Origin: Adiantum capillus-veneris
Lineage: Eukaryota > Streptophyta > Polypodiopsida > Polypodiales > Pteridaceae
Length of the DNA stretch: 64,000 nucleotides
Assembly: GCA_014529385.2 (NCBI GenBank)
Contig: CM043967.1
Span: 128,067,182 to 128,131,181 of the forward strand
Reading direction: 5' to 3'
Below the pieces are notes generated by a model that ran no database searches, was not told the DNA's origin, and worked only from the letters and a program-made list of their open reading frames with translations. Positions 34,531 through 46,343 of the stretch are shown one piece after another. The first letter of the stretch is position 1, and each line of letters opens with the position of its first letter. The translations under genes and the position numbers were made by a program.

Positions 34531-37021
34531 TTAAGAGGCTCACGTGTATGCCACCATGAACGCTGTCCAATATTCATCAAGAAGGGACAAGGTTATGGTT
34601 GATTCGAAACCAAGAAAAATTTGTTTACTTTGTATTGGTGTTGTGAGACCTTTACACATGGATTTTTTGATCTTTTGGTGATTAGTAGGATTGATTTGAT
34701 CCTCTATTGTACATATTTTATCATATTTAATAGTTGCAATTTTGTGCACCCTGAGTGAAAATCATACGATTTTCTTAGATATCTTACATGCTATGAGATG
34801 GAGATGCAAACAAAAGAAGTTTTAGTGGAGTTTATGATACAATCATTTATGAAATTGTTTATTTAAAAGTTATTTGAATAGTGGAATATGTTGCCAAGGA
34901 ATATGGAGATTACTAGGAGTGATTTAAAGAATCCACTTTGCATAAAAGTGATGATTTTATGGATGAGGAGATTGGATACAAGAATGAACAACAACCAAGT
35001 TATGAATTTTTTTGGGAACAAGTTTGTGAAAATTTAGAAGCAGATAAAGATTCATGTCTTCTAACAAATTTTATCCCAAGGATAATGCTTTGGGGTATGA
35101 AATACAGGTTGAAGCACCATCATAAGTTGAAATTGAAGCCAATAATAATTTTTAGAGATGTCCAAAGCTATGGCTATGCCATCAGCAACCCAACTAATGA
35201 TGTTAATAAAGATACTTGTTGTTTTGAGATGATATCACAATTATATACCACGTGTGTGGTCTGATTTGACACTTATATAGGATACCATGGATGTATCACA
35301 TAATACATATCAAGGAGCAAGATCTTATGTAGTCTATTGTGGAAGAAGTCCATGCATATGATGATGATGTAAATATGAAGAGGATGATGTTATTGATGCT
35401 TTCCTATGTGGTTTGTATGCATATGAGTCGATCATGATGACACCCCTATTGATGACCTAATGCCTACTTAGAGCAAGTGATGGCTGACGTGAAAGCACTT
35501 TGGCTACTCCTCTATGCTTGGAATATGGTAATAACATGGAAAGGAAAATCCATGCTATCTTTGTGAAGTATGAGTATACCTACGAAGATGAGGTACAAAG
35601 ATTCTTAATAACAAATATATTGCAGGATGTTTCAACAATGGTGGCAGATGAAGATTGTGTGTGTAGGATTCTATTATTTAAGAGGATGTCTTTGTGCTTC
35701 CATGTTTGGGTGATGGTGGTGTGGATGATATAGGGGTTCTCAATGATAACTTCCAAGTACCAAGATTTTGTTGTGGAATTTGGTTGACACAAAGTACATG
35801 ATGGCTCCAAATGAAAAGGGGGTAATAAAGAGGGAGAATTGGCTTCTCTATTGGTGTTGCACGGGAAGCCAAATTTATGCACATACTTGCTAGTCTTCTT
35901 CAAGGGTGTGCAAGATATAATTTTTGTTACGAGATTGAGAACCCTCCTGGTGTATGTGGTTAACTACAATTGGGATAGCTAGCAAGTAATGGTTAATTAT
36001 TGTGTTGTCTTTCTATTTTTACAAAGGGTGAGTGGATGATGTGTAGATTGAGATTATGGGAGTTGAGAGGAAGGAATCAGAAATAATTATCGTTAGCTGG
36101 TCTCCCACCAAAACCTGCCTTGCCACCCATTTATTACTTAAAACTCTTAGTCCTTAAGTCTATTTTTCTCCCTGCGTGTTGTCGGCGACCTCCAGTTTTA
36201 TGTCTTCACACCCCTTTACCAAAAATCAAAGTGTGGCCTCAAAATAACATTAATTGTCAACCTCTCACTCACTTTTAGTCTTTAATGGTGCATTCAACCC
36301 CCTCATTTGCCTCGAATTCATGGTTGAACACCCACTTGGTACTCAAGGGCCTATCCACCCTATTAGGCCTTTGACCAGCCATCAATTTAAAATTTCCTCG
36401 GTCGATTACCCAACCTTGGTTGCACTTGACCAAACTCCAAAGACATCCACGTAAATTTCTTCTAACCACTCAACTTATGCCTTATTTTGGACTCCTAACC
36501 TTGGTTATTTTTGTTTGTCCTTACTACCCCTTGCATGCCTATACATATTCTTTGACATCTAACTCTTGCTTACTGGTCTCCCATGATAATCTCACACCAT
36601 TTTATTAAAATTGACCTTGTGACCTCAAATTCTAACCTTTGAAAGTTAGCTTTATGAGAAGGCAACCATATTCCCACCAAGGCCTTTGATTCTGGCCTCC
36701 GAAGTCGACGCGTCTCGACACACAAGAGCTTGGGCTCAGTTTCTGATTCTAGATTCAAGTGAGAAATCAAATAGTACCAAAAACCATTCAAAGATAGTTT
36801 ATTCATATCAACTTTCAATTATTTTACCTTTATACGGCCATAGCCATAGCAAAAAGTCCCACACTCGAACACACAGAAGCCCATTTGATTTGACAATAAG
36901 AGTTCTATAGCCTTTAAGAACATTTTTGGAGTGCAATCCAAACTCGAATCCCTTGCTACTGGGATGGTGCTTCTATCCATGATTTCACACAAGTTTTCTC
37001 ACATGAATTTTTTACTACTAA
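34531..37021. other. Gene-free tract left of the CACTA element
   Basis: Short frames at 34938-35264 and 35500-35733 have acidic, protein-like composition but no recognised motif. They may be transposon debris. From 36000 to 37021 nothing is identified. Confidence 0.35.
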
Positions 37022-37081
37022 CACTACAAGAGGCTATTCATATTAGCGACGCTCACACAGCGAAGCTCAAAAAAACAATCC

Positions 37082-37141
37082 CGGCGTCGCTATGAGCGTC
37101 GCAAATTTACAAGTAAATTTGCGACGCTCATAGCGACGCCG
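37082..37141. repeat. Perfect 29-bp hairpin in CACTA left subterminal region
   Basis: Arms 37082-37110 and 37113-37141 are exact reverse complements with a 2-base spacer. Each arm holds two copies of the GCGTCGC motif. In CACTA elements such subterminal motifs bind the TNPA protein; here the repeats are arranged as an extrudable palindrome. Confidence 0.9.
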
Positions 37142-37227
37142 ACTGGGCTAAAAAAATAACAGAGAGCGCCCAAAAATCCAGATCTCAGATCTGAGTTTTT
37201 CGGCACCCTCAAGCAAGGAGCAGGTAA

Positions 37228-37228
<1 letters not shown>

Positions 37229-37264
<36 letters not shown>

Positions 37265-37266
37265 CT

Positions 37267-37306
<40 letters not shown>

Positions 37307-37374
37307 AGAGGAAGGAGAGCCAGGTATGCTTCTTCCCTCTCCTCACTCTCATGTTCCCTTCCCCTCTTTCTCTG

Positions 37375-37407
<33 letters not shown>

Positions 37408-37428
37408 TACACACACACACATAGTGTT

Positions 37429-37464
<36 letters not shown>
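37229..37464. repeat. CT, AC and GA microsatellite cluster
   Basis: (CT)n at 37229-37259, (AC)n at 37268-37302 and 37391-37422, and (GA)n at 37433-37464, all in the CACTA 5' non-coding region. The reverse-strand frames are Ser-Leu and Val-Cys repeats, not genes. Confidence 0.9.
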
Positions 37465-37468
<4 letters not shown>

Positions 37469-37499
37469 AACATAAACAAAAACGCACACACACATACAT

Positions 37500-37686
37500 A
37501 AACAAAGAATGCACACACACATTGAGAGAGGAAAAGAGAGAGAGAGAGCATGCATAAACAAAAAACGCACACATTGAGAGAGGAAAAGAGAGAGAGAACA
37601 TGCATAAACAAAAAACGCACACATTGAGAGAGGAAAAGAGAGAGAAAACATGCATAAACAAAAAAACGCACACACATTGAGAGAGA
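37500..37686. repeat. Minisatellite of about 52 bp, four copies
   Basis: Units share AAACAAAAAACGCACACATT, then GAGAGAGGAAAAGAGAGAG and end in ACATGCAT, with small length changes. Three full units and a partial fourth. No spacers are present, so it is not a CRISPR array. Confidence 0.85.
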
Positions 37687-37890
37687 AAGAGAGAGAAACT
37701 AATTTAACGTCGTAGGAAACTAATTAAAATTAAAAGACCTAAAGATCTAGCCGACGAGGAGTTGAACTCAAGACCTATTATTCAAGAGGGAAATGGCATA
37801 ACCAATCTATCATACTTGGCATGGGTGATAGAAAGGTTATACCATTTATCTATTTTTATTGGCACACACATCCACACACGCGCACACACA

Positions 37891-38477
37891 CAAGAAGAAG
37901 AGAGTTATAACGTCGTAGGAAACTATCCTAAAAGACGTTAAAGATTAGGTTAGATGTAGACTTACGTTAAATTAGATTTAGGTTTATTTAAGTTAAATTA
38001 GATTAGATTTAGGTTTATTTTTAAATAGATTTACGTTTATTTACGCTAGATTTAGATTTACGTTATATTAGATTAGATTTAGGTCTCCATAGACTGCGAT
38101 GCCTGCATGAAGCGGGTGAAGAAAGCCCTCAATGGAATATAGAGTATTGCTGCCTTCACTCATGGTGGGCTCCGTCGATCCAAAAGTACTGGTGAAATGT
38201 TAGTAACAAGAGCAAGAACGGTCTAAAGGGCCAATTGCTGTCATCAGATGTGGATAGAGATGAGGCAGCGTCACCGCCAGAAGTTAACTCTCACATCTTT
38301 AGTGATGAGAATGCCAACTCTTGCCGAGTTATGTGAAAAATTATGTGTTAAATCAGTTTTAAGGTTCTTATAATCCCTGTTAGTTTAGTTCTTTGTTTTT
38401 AATATAACATAATTTACGTTAGATTTAGATTTATTTTATATTAGATTAGACTTAGGTTTATTTAGGTTTATTTAGGT

Positions 38478-38523
<46 letters not shown>

Positions 38524-38620
38524 GAAGAAGAGAGTTTTAACGTTGTAGGAAACTATCCCAAAAGACGTTAAAGATTAGGTTAGATGTAGACTTACGTTAA
38601 ATTAGATTTAGGTTTATTTT
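37891..38620. repeat. Direct duplication of about 100 bp inside CACTA
   Basis: 37891-37990 and 38521-38620 share nearly identical sequence (starting CAAGAAGAAGAGAGTT), and each copy follows an AC-rich run. A partial third copy (AACGTCGTAGGAAACTA) is at about 37705. The flanking TTAGATTTAGGTTTATTT tracts are loosely repetitive. Confidence 0.85.
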
Positions 38621-38732
38621 TAGTTAGATTTATGTTTATTTAGATTTACGCTTATTTACGTTAGATCGAGTCCACGCAAGAATTACTTACGGTTTAGGGT
38701 TTAGAGTTAGACGAACAGTGAAAAGATGTTAA

Positions 38733-40071
38733 CACTAGAATGGTAACCTAACAGGACATAAAAGTGTCCTTTCAGGGTTTTGGGAAAAATTTCCAAAACC
38801 ATAGTAGATCCACTCATTTTGAAAAATACTTTCATGAGCTTATCGTTCAATAACTACTCCATATGGAAAAAATGATAAACTTGTAATTTTTCTCATCCTT
38901 TGGTCACTACAAGCCTCCAAAGTTGATGGACCAATGCATTTTGCCCAAAACAGCAATTTCTTACGGTTGATTGCATATAAATAAGAGTGGGGATTTTTGT
39001 AGGACATGAGATAAAATGCCCCGTTAACTTCAATGGGTTGGTGACCAAAACATATGGTTGCTTTTACCTCACTAACTTTTTTTTGGGCAAAAAAAATAGG
39101 TACAAAAAAGTTGCATTTTTGCCATTCTGCGGACCTATCATCGAAGTTTCTATAGTCACACTCAATACAGATACTATATACATGTTTTCTTAGTTCCCTT
39201 TGGGCCTTTGGATTCAAAAGGAGCCATGGAGCATGTCAAAAGGATAATGGATTTCTCACAATTGGAACCTTGGGGGCAATGATAAAGTGCTAAATACAGC
39301 AAACATGAAAAAACTGGGTTTAGCATTATGACCTCTAGAAACCCATAGAAACTACTCAATATCTAGCCAAGTTTATAGTCTATGATTAGATATGGTTACT
39401 ACCTACAAAATACACTCAATTGGCCTAAGAAACTAGCAATATTGAGAAAGTTATACTTGCTACTCTAAAATGTATCGTATTCTTCAGCAATCAAAAAACT
39501 CAACCATCATCATATACTATGCTATATAGCATATTAGGTCCCCCAAAACTCAAGGAATATTAGCTTTATGTTATACGTTACACTTACATAATCAAAATTG
39601 AATTTGGATATCGAGAAAGCCATCAAAAAAATCATAAAAGTGCTAATTTTGCCCAAAAAACAGGATTATGCAATTCTTGTAAATTGGTCATAACTTTCAA
39701 TTTTAACACTTAGCTCCCCCTACAAGCATCAAAACATGTTGAGAACTATGAAGGCGTAACCTCTAGCCATCTAAACCTCACAAACATGAAGTTTAGAGTG
39801 GCATAGTTGCCAAAAATTGAGAAAAAGCCAAAAACAGGACCCGTTTTTTCACACAGTTTAAGTTCAAAAATGTTGTGCAAGAGTAAGGTTAATGGTGAGA
39901 TCGATACTCCAAAAAAAATGCTAAGTTTTTTTCAGCTCATAAGGCAACTTTGTGGATATATAGCACCTAGAAATTCATTTTCATACTCTTCAAATAATTC
40001 AAGTAAAATGGTCACTTAACAGAACACAAAAGTGTCCAAGGACATAAAAGTGCCCTGTTACCATTCTAGTG
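38733..40071. mobile_element. Non-autonomous TIR element nested in CACTA
   Basis: Ends CACTAGAATGGTAAC (38733) and GTTACCATTCTAGTG (40071) are perfect 15-bp inverted repeats, and imperfect GGACA(TAAAAGTG) complementarity extends further in. TTAA borders both sides (38729-38732, 40072-40075), with GATG outside each TTAA. Either TTAA is the target duplication, as with piggyBac, or it belongs to the ends and GATG is the 4-bp duplication. The 1.34-kb interior has no transposase. Confidence 0.75.
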
Positions 40072-40283
40072 TTAAGATGCTGTGAAGTGCTACAAATAGA
40101 GAAGAGGCAAAGGGGTTTTGTCCACTACATGCAGTATCATGTAGACGTGGGTCTGTAGATTTCTTGTACCCACAAATATAGGTATTGACCAATAAAGACG
40201 AGATTATAACCCGGTGGTTCTGATCTCTGTGCACCTCTAGACCGAGGTGTGCGGGGATTGGACATGACTAGAGAATGTGAGGT

Positions 40284-40360
<77 letters not shown>
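40284..40360. repeat. GA microsatellite before the TNPD-like gene
   Basis: (GA)n of about 75 bases ending 65 bases before the transposase start. Confidence 0.95.
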
Positions 40361-40363
<3 letters not shown>

Positions 40364-40425
40364 GACGAAGAATGCCAATAGAATATTAAATTTGTTGTCC
40401 AGGTTATAAGATTTTTATCCTCATT

Positions 40426-43400
40426 ATGAGTAGTGACGAGGATGTGGGACCGTCCAACCGAAACACCTATCTCTCAACGAGGGTCTTATGTCCTTGTAAT
40501 CAATGCAAGCATGCTGTGCAACGGACAAGACGTGTTTCTTTGCAGCACGTTCGCGAATTTGGAGAGTTCGATCCATCTATTATAGATCGAGTTGTTGCCA
40601 ATTATAACTCGTCGGACTCTGACGCTCGCCAACAAGCAGCAATCTTGCAACCCAATAGACGTGTTCGCAGGCGCTTTGGTCAAGCAGCATATGTGAGGCC
40701 ACAAGATGTAGCCTCTGACAGCTCGGGGGATGATCATGCAGAGCACATTCCCAACGAGGCAATGTTTGAGCCCGAGATTGATGAAATGATCGAGACGATC
40801 ATGGATTCAAAAAGGCTTATCTATGATGATATGAAAAGTGAAGCCGATACGCCATTGTATAATGGAGCACGTATGTCTAGATTGAAAGCACTCCTGGTTC
40901 TTCTCAACATGCAGGCAAAGTTTGGATGGAGTGACACTAGCGTCACAGCGCTTTTCAGGTGATCTATTACAATTAGTTTACTTTAATAAAACTCTAAATG
41001 TATAATGATCTGATAGATTTTTACACGACTGTATCGTATTTTTATGTTGTGTAGATTGCTTAAAGAGCACATACTACCAGTTGACAATGTGATGCCAGAT
41101 TCCCGAGATGAAGCAAGAAAGATTTTGCGAAACTTGGGGATGGATTACAATTCTATCCACTCTTGTCCTAATGACTGCATTCTTTTCAGAGGGGAATACA
41201 TAGACATGGAGAAGTGTCCAAAATGTGATTCCGAAAGATATCGAGTAGATCTCCATGGGACAAAAATTCCACAAAAGGTTTTGCGGCATTTTCCTCTGCT
41301 TCCTCGCATCAAGCATTTCTTCGAATGTAAGTCCATGGCCGCCCTAGCATCATGGCATGAGGAGAATAAATCTTCGGATGGTGTGCTACGAATTCCTGCA
41401 GATTGCGCAGCCTGGAAACATATAGATGGAACATGGTCGGATTTTGCCAGGGAAGCTCGAAATTTGCGCTTAGGCCTGGCTATGGATGGCGTAAATCCAT
41501 TTGGTCAAAGATCAACATCTTACAGTGTATGGCCCGTTGTCATCGTCAACTACAACATTCCCCCGTGGTTGACTACGAAGAAGGGGCACCTATGGCTAAG
41601 CTTGATTGTGCCAGGGCGATATAAAGTGGGGAATATGGATGTGTATCTTCGTCCACTATTGGAAGAGCTACAACAATTGTGGATTGGCATAGAGGTGGTG
41701 GATATGAGCCGACACACAGGACGACGGAATGCTTTGATCAGAGGCATTCTAATGTGGACCATGCATGACTATCCCGGGCTAACATAATGCTCAGGTGATC
41801 TATTGACACTCCTCACTCAGACACTGTAAATCTTGTTTTTTTCCATAGTTGATCTATTATCATGTGTATACATGCAGGGCTTCAAACAAGCGGATACAGA
41901 GCATGTGTCACATGTGGACCTAGACTGAATGCACGTAGGGCACCCTCACTGAAGAAGCAAATCTACGAAGGTCATCAAGCGTATCTTCCAGAGAATCATG
42001 TGTTACGCGGCGACTTTTTGGGAAGAGAGCCACCAAGGATGTCTGCACAAGCATGGTTAGAGTAGAAGGAGATGTGCGATGACGGATTGCCTCCAGGGAT
42101 GAAGAGACTATCTCTATGGTATGAGTTACCATACTGGCCTCGACTCATGATCAATCACTTGCTCGATCCAATGCACATATTCAAGAATGTGGGTAATCTA
42201 CTATGGGACCATCTGACCGGCCAGAAAGATACTTTGGGAGCCAGAGTTGACCTTAGAAATGTGGATCATATGGAGCAATATTGGCCGCAAACAGCGTCTG
42301 ATGGATCGATAAAACTCCCTAAAGCACCATGGATTTTCACAGGAGCCCAAGAACGCAAAGTAAAAGAGACCATTCGATCTTTGCGGACCCCCACTGGCGT
42401 AATGCACTCGCTCCGAACGTGTTTTACTAAAGAAGGAAAGCTTACCGGTTTGAAGTCACACGATTGGCATAAAATGTGTCAGGTACGTTCATAGTGGAAT
42501 TTAATATCATTGCATAAAATGTGGACTTTAATATCATTGTTGCACATACTTTACAGTTTATTTTACCGGTTGCCATTGAGGGATGTTTGTCTCTCGACAT
42601 CCGTAACACAATCTACAAACTTGCAAAGCTGGTGCAATGGATCTCACAAAAGGAGATCAACGTAGACTCCATACCATTCGCCAAACTAAATGCTGCGGAG
42701 CTTGTGTGCATGTTTGAGAAACATTTTCCTACTACCATGCTAACCATTCAGGTGCATCTTCTTGTTCACATAGTTGATGAGGTGGAAATAGCTGGCACAG
42801 TTCCTTCCAGATGGATGTTCTTCTTAGAACGTTTCATGAAAACTCTTAAGGGATATGTGCGTCAAAAGGCACGTCCGGAGGGTAGCATGGCAGAAGGTTG
42901 GTTGGTATCAGAGTCCCTAGTGTACATTGGAGAGTGGCTAGACGGATTTGATAAAGCCCGGGACACGCTATGGCGAACCATAGATGATGAGCGCATATCT
43001 GGGATTGTCATGTGCAATCTCGGTGTTGAGAAGAAGATGACGGAAGATCTAGAGGCTAAAATCAACCGATTTTGCATGCTTCACAATCCAGTGATGCAAA
43101 AGTGGATTTCACAATATGAGGATGCAAAGCAAGAGCGACAAAGGGCACGAATCGAGTGGAGACAGGGAAGACGACCACCGATGCACTATCCGACGGTTCT
43201 GGAGAGCCTACCAACCTTCATGAGCTTAAGATGGTTGCACAACCAACTGAAAAGCGCACAACAATGCGGTGACGAAGTGACTGAGGAAGAGTGGGAGTAC
43301 TCTCGGGGTTGTGCGACCAAGGTAAGTTTGCAATGTACGACTAGCTAGTGACTTTATTTCTAAACGTTTGAACGGCCACTCATAATCTTTGTTCGTTGTA

Positions 43401-44154
43401 GTATAAGTCATACACAGCAGCATGGTGTAAAGGTCGACAGTTTAGGGTGGAACGAATCGACAAAAAGCGTTTTACTCAAGATTGTGGAATCATGGAAAAA
43501 TTTGAACAGTCTAGTCGACGACGTTCCTCTGATGCAGATCCTGTGGTGGCGGAACTCACTTACTTCGGCACGCTGCAAGAGATTTTGAGGATCGATTACA
43601 GAGGATATTTTGTCGACTTGTTCGACGTGCAATGGTTCAAGATAATCATGGAGGGTCGCAATGCTACTGTGCGTAGAGGAGAGTCTAGTTTTCTTGAGGT
43701 GGATTCTACTAAGAAATGGACTGACCTAAGAGACACTTTCGTACTACCCGAGCATTGTGAACAAGTAAGTATGTAAATAGTTAATATCCCCCTTTTACAA
43801 GTTATGTGCTTGAAAGCTCTCATGTAAGTTATGTGGCTCTGGCAGGTAATATTTCATCCTACAAAGTCTACATCAAACTGGTGGTACATCATAGAGGTAG
43901 CCCCTCGTAGTGCAAGGACGTATGAAGGCTACCATGTGCCAATCACAACGGCATCAATGGAGGAGATCAGAGAAGATGCTCAATCAGAAGCCGCTGCGGT
44001 GGTGCCAGACGAGCATCAAGATGCTACTACTCTATATGGGGTGCATGCAGAGGAGCTACAAAATGAAACAGAGGATATGTGTTTAAATGAAGAGCTCTAT
44101 ATAGATATAGGAAGTTATGCTGAGTTATGCGAGGATGAGAGAGAGACTTATTAA
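40426..44154 (+). pseudogene. TNPD/TNP2-like CACTA transposase, six exons
   Basis: GT-AG exons 40426-40958, 41055-41794, 41878-42482, 42557-43321, 43402-43764 and 43846-44154 join in frame to 1,105 codons including the stop. Order: an N-terminal CPCNQC region, as in transposase-associated domains; IHSCPNDCILFR and CPKCDSERY; the Transposase_21 core (LRLGLAMDGVNPFG, VNYNIPPWLTTKK, MDVYLRPLLEEL); LPYWPRLMINHLLDPMHIF; the DUF4218-like part (LNAAELVCMFEKHFPTTM, VHLLVHIV, LKGYVRQKARPEGSMAEG); and the DUF4216-like part (FDVQWFKII, WWYIIEVAPRSAR). The product would cut at the CACTA ends. Two in-frame stops (TAA 41785, TAG 42063) break it; all splice sites remain, so decay is recent. Confidence 0.9.
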
Positions 44155-44426
44155 AGCCACAAATATTGTATTTGAACAATTTTGCTCCGTGTTGTAAAAG
44201 CTCTGGCTCTCTAAGTACCTTCCATGGTGTATAACGCTCTTTTCTACTCGCGCTCACATCTTTTGATTGAAAATTCTGAGTTTTCGACTTGCCTCTTGTA
44301 TCACTCAATTCATTGCGTCATTTTATTTATATGCGTCATTACGTCATTGTATTTAATGGTCTTTGCGTCATTGTCTACTCTATTCATTCAATATTAAGTT
44401 TAAATATTCATGTGTTTAATGCAGGT

Positions 44427-45726
44427 ATGGATGATGAGGAGTTTCTTTCTTCTTTGTCACCGCAGCAGAGACAGTGGTACGTGGAGCGTCATCGCTCTGG
44501 CGCATCATCGCGCGTTCCTACTCCATCCGCATCTCCCTCTCTTTCGGAGCATTCGGCGCGCTCCGAAGCTTCGGCGTCGACGAGACGAGCTTCACACTCG
44601 TCTAGACACCGGCGCTCTAGTGGTGGCGGTGGCGGTTGTTGTGGGGATTCCGCCATCGATGCCTCCACACCGCCTCGTGCTCTTTACCCTCCCCTTCTTT
44701 GCCCGCCCCCACACCAGCCACAGCATCGCCATCTACGCCAGGTTTTGCACGGCTGACTGTTCCTAGCAGCTACACAGCTCTATCTACTCCGCCAGGAGCC
44801 ACCCCGCTTGACACTCCTCGCTTCGGGGCCCAGACGCCGGTGGAGACACCTGACGTCCGTACCCCCATCGACACGCCGCTAGAGACCCCTGCCGGGACAC
44901 CCAGGTTCACGCGTCACCGGCTAGAGGGCTTGCCTTACTCCGTCGACTTCAGCGGCGGCATCATCATGGATGATGACGGCAAGAAGGTGATCTCGCGCAT
45001 GCGTGGTCTTTGCTCTCAGCTGTTTAGACACTACATACTAAACAAATGGAGTGAAGTACCAAGTGATTTAAAAAACAGAGTCATCAGCATACTTCATGAT
45101 GAGTTTCCCGTTCCAACACGGGATCAGCGCTTCAATGAAGACCTGATGAAGATTCGAATGCGCGAATACTGCAAACACAAGCGTTCCGAAGTGCAAAAAG
45201 CAATCAAGCATGGGTGGAATAGGCCAGATTGGCTGGCCAAAGAAGATTGGAAGAATGCGAAGAAAGCAGCGCGCGAGAATCCCGACAAGTGGAAGCAACA
45301 AAAGGATGCAGCCAGAGCGCGAGTAGAGGCAGGGAGCTCGCACCACTTGGGGAGCGGTGGATGGGCATCATTTGAGGCCGATTTTGTAAGTGTTTTTGCA
45401 TTGCTCTTTATGTTCGATAGTTTAGGGTTTATGAGTTTTTAAATTCTAACATAATGAAATCTTTGTATGTTTTGACAGTGGTCGATGACAGGATGTGATC
45501 CCACACCGTACGAGCGCGAGTATGCAGAAAGGAAGGGCTTAAACGCCCTGATGGACATTCTCAGTTCTCGCGACGGCATGGTTAGTATCACGGTTTACTC
45601 TTTTCTATTTTTTGTATTGTTTTATAAATGTCATTATATGTTTATACTTACTGAAAGCTGTCTTATTGTCTTTTTTTGCAGAATCCGACAGATACGCCGC
45701 TTGGACGCGATGGGACGTCTGACTAG
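44427..45726 (+). pseudogene. TNPA/TNP1-like second CACTA gene, three exons
   Basis: Exons 44427-45385, 45479-45580 and 45682-45726 have GT-AG introns and matching phase. The N-terminus is Ser/Arg/Pro-rich with a Thr-Pro repeat series (DTPRFGAQTPVETPDV and onward). Then come MRGLCSQLFRHYILNKWSEV, KHGWNRPDWLAKEDWKNAKK and HHLGSGGWASFEADF, resembling the Transposase_24 (Ptta/En/Spm) region ending in a H(T/L)GS motif. The N- and C-terminal parts are in different frames; one small indel between about 44640 and 44760 seems responsible. In other CACTA elements the partner of TNPD binds the subterminal repeats; that role is inferred here. Confidence 0.75.
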
Positions 45727-46086
45727 ACGACGTCAGTTTAGCCGTAGCTAGATAGCATTAGTTTAGGGTTTCTCATAGCTTATGTATCATGAGACGGATT
45801 TTATACATCTTTTTGAACCATGTATATTATTACATTTGTCACCGCAGTTCATTTTGCCAATCAATTCTTTATGCCTATGATGTTGTACAATTGTCATTAT
45901 TACATTTGTCAATCAATTCATTTTGCCTATGATGTGTACAATTGTCAATTTTACGCTTGTCAATTTTGCAAACAATGCGTCTTGTGGGTGACTATTTTGG
46001 GTCTATTATCTACCCTTGCACTTTTTTTTAAAAGTGAATCAAGTACAATATGTTTGATGGGTGTGCCCTGCCACCAAAAAAAAATT

Positions 46087-46325
46087 CTCTCGGGCGTCGC
46101 TATAACCGTCGCTATTTATGGCTCTGTAGCGTCGCTATAGACTTCTGTGTAAACGTCGCTATAACTGTCGCTATACGCGTCGCTATATAGCGACGCATAT
46201 AGCGACGCCTATAGAGACGGTTATAGCGACGCTCTCGTAGCGACGCTATTAGCGACGGTTTTAGCGACGCCGGGGGTTATAAAAACCCAGTGTATTTCCG
46301 TCGCTAACAGCGTCACAAGAGCACA
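46087..46325. repeat. CACTA right subterminal repeats with orientation switch
   Basis: About 14 copies of a GTCGCTA(T) motif (one-base variants included) fall in 230 bases: six in one orientation (about 46093-46180), then seven inverted (AGCGACG), then one forward near 46310. The switch is the palindrome CGTCGCTATATAGCGACG near 46169-46186. This would be the protein-binding region of the transposon end. Confidence 0.88.
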
Positions 46326-46343
46326 CAACCTCTTGTAGTGTAA

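Larger units (their letters stand above)
37022..46340 (+). mobile_element. Full-length CACTA (En/Spm) transposon
   Basis: Termini CACTACAAGAGG (37022) and CCTCTTGTAGTG (46340) form a 12-bp inverted repeat, and TAA is duplicated at 37019-37021 and 46341-46343, the 3-bp duplication expected for CACTA. Inside are subterminal (A/G)GCGTCGCTA repeats at both ends, a TNPD-like spliced transposase (40426-44154) and a TNPA-like gene (44427-45726) on the plus strand. The 9,319-bp length includes a nested 1.34-kb element (38733-40071), microsatellites and a minisatellite. Both genes are damaged, so present mobility would need help in trans. Confidence 0.95.

Noticed and set aside
34938-35264. 108-aa frame as a host exon
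   Set aside because: Acidic composition but no splice sites, motif or neighbouring exon to support it.
37500-37686. Regularly repeated units resembling a CRISPR array
   Set aside because: Units are contiguous with no unique spacers, in a eukaryotic transposon; it is a minisatellite.
38840-39217. 125-aa minus-strand frame in the TTAA-flanked element as its transposase
   Set aside because: Too short, no catalytic motif, and inside an element otherwise non-coding.
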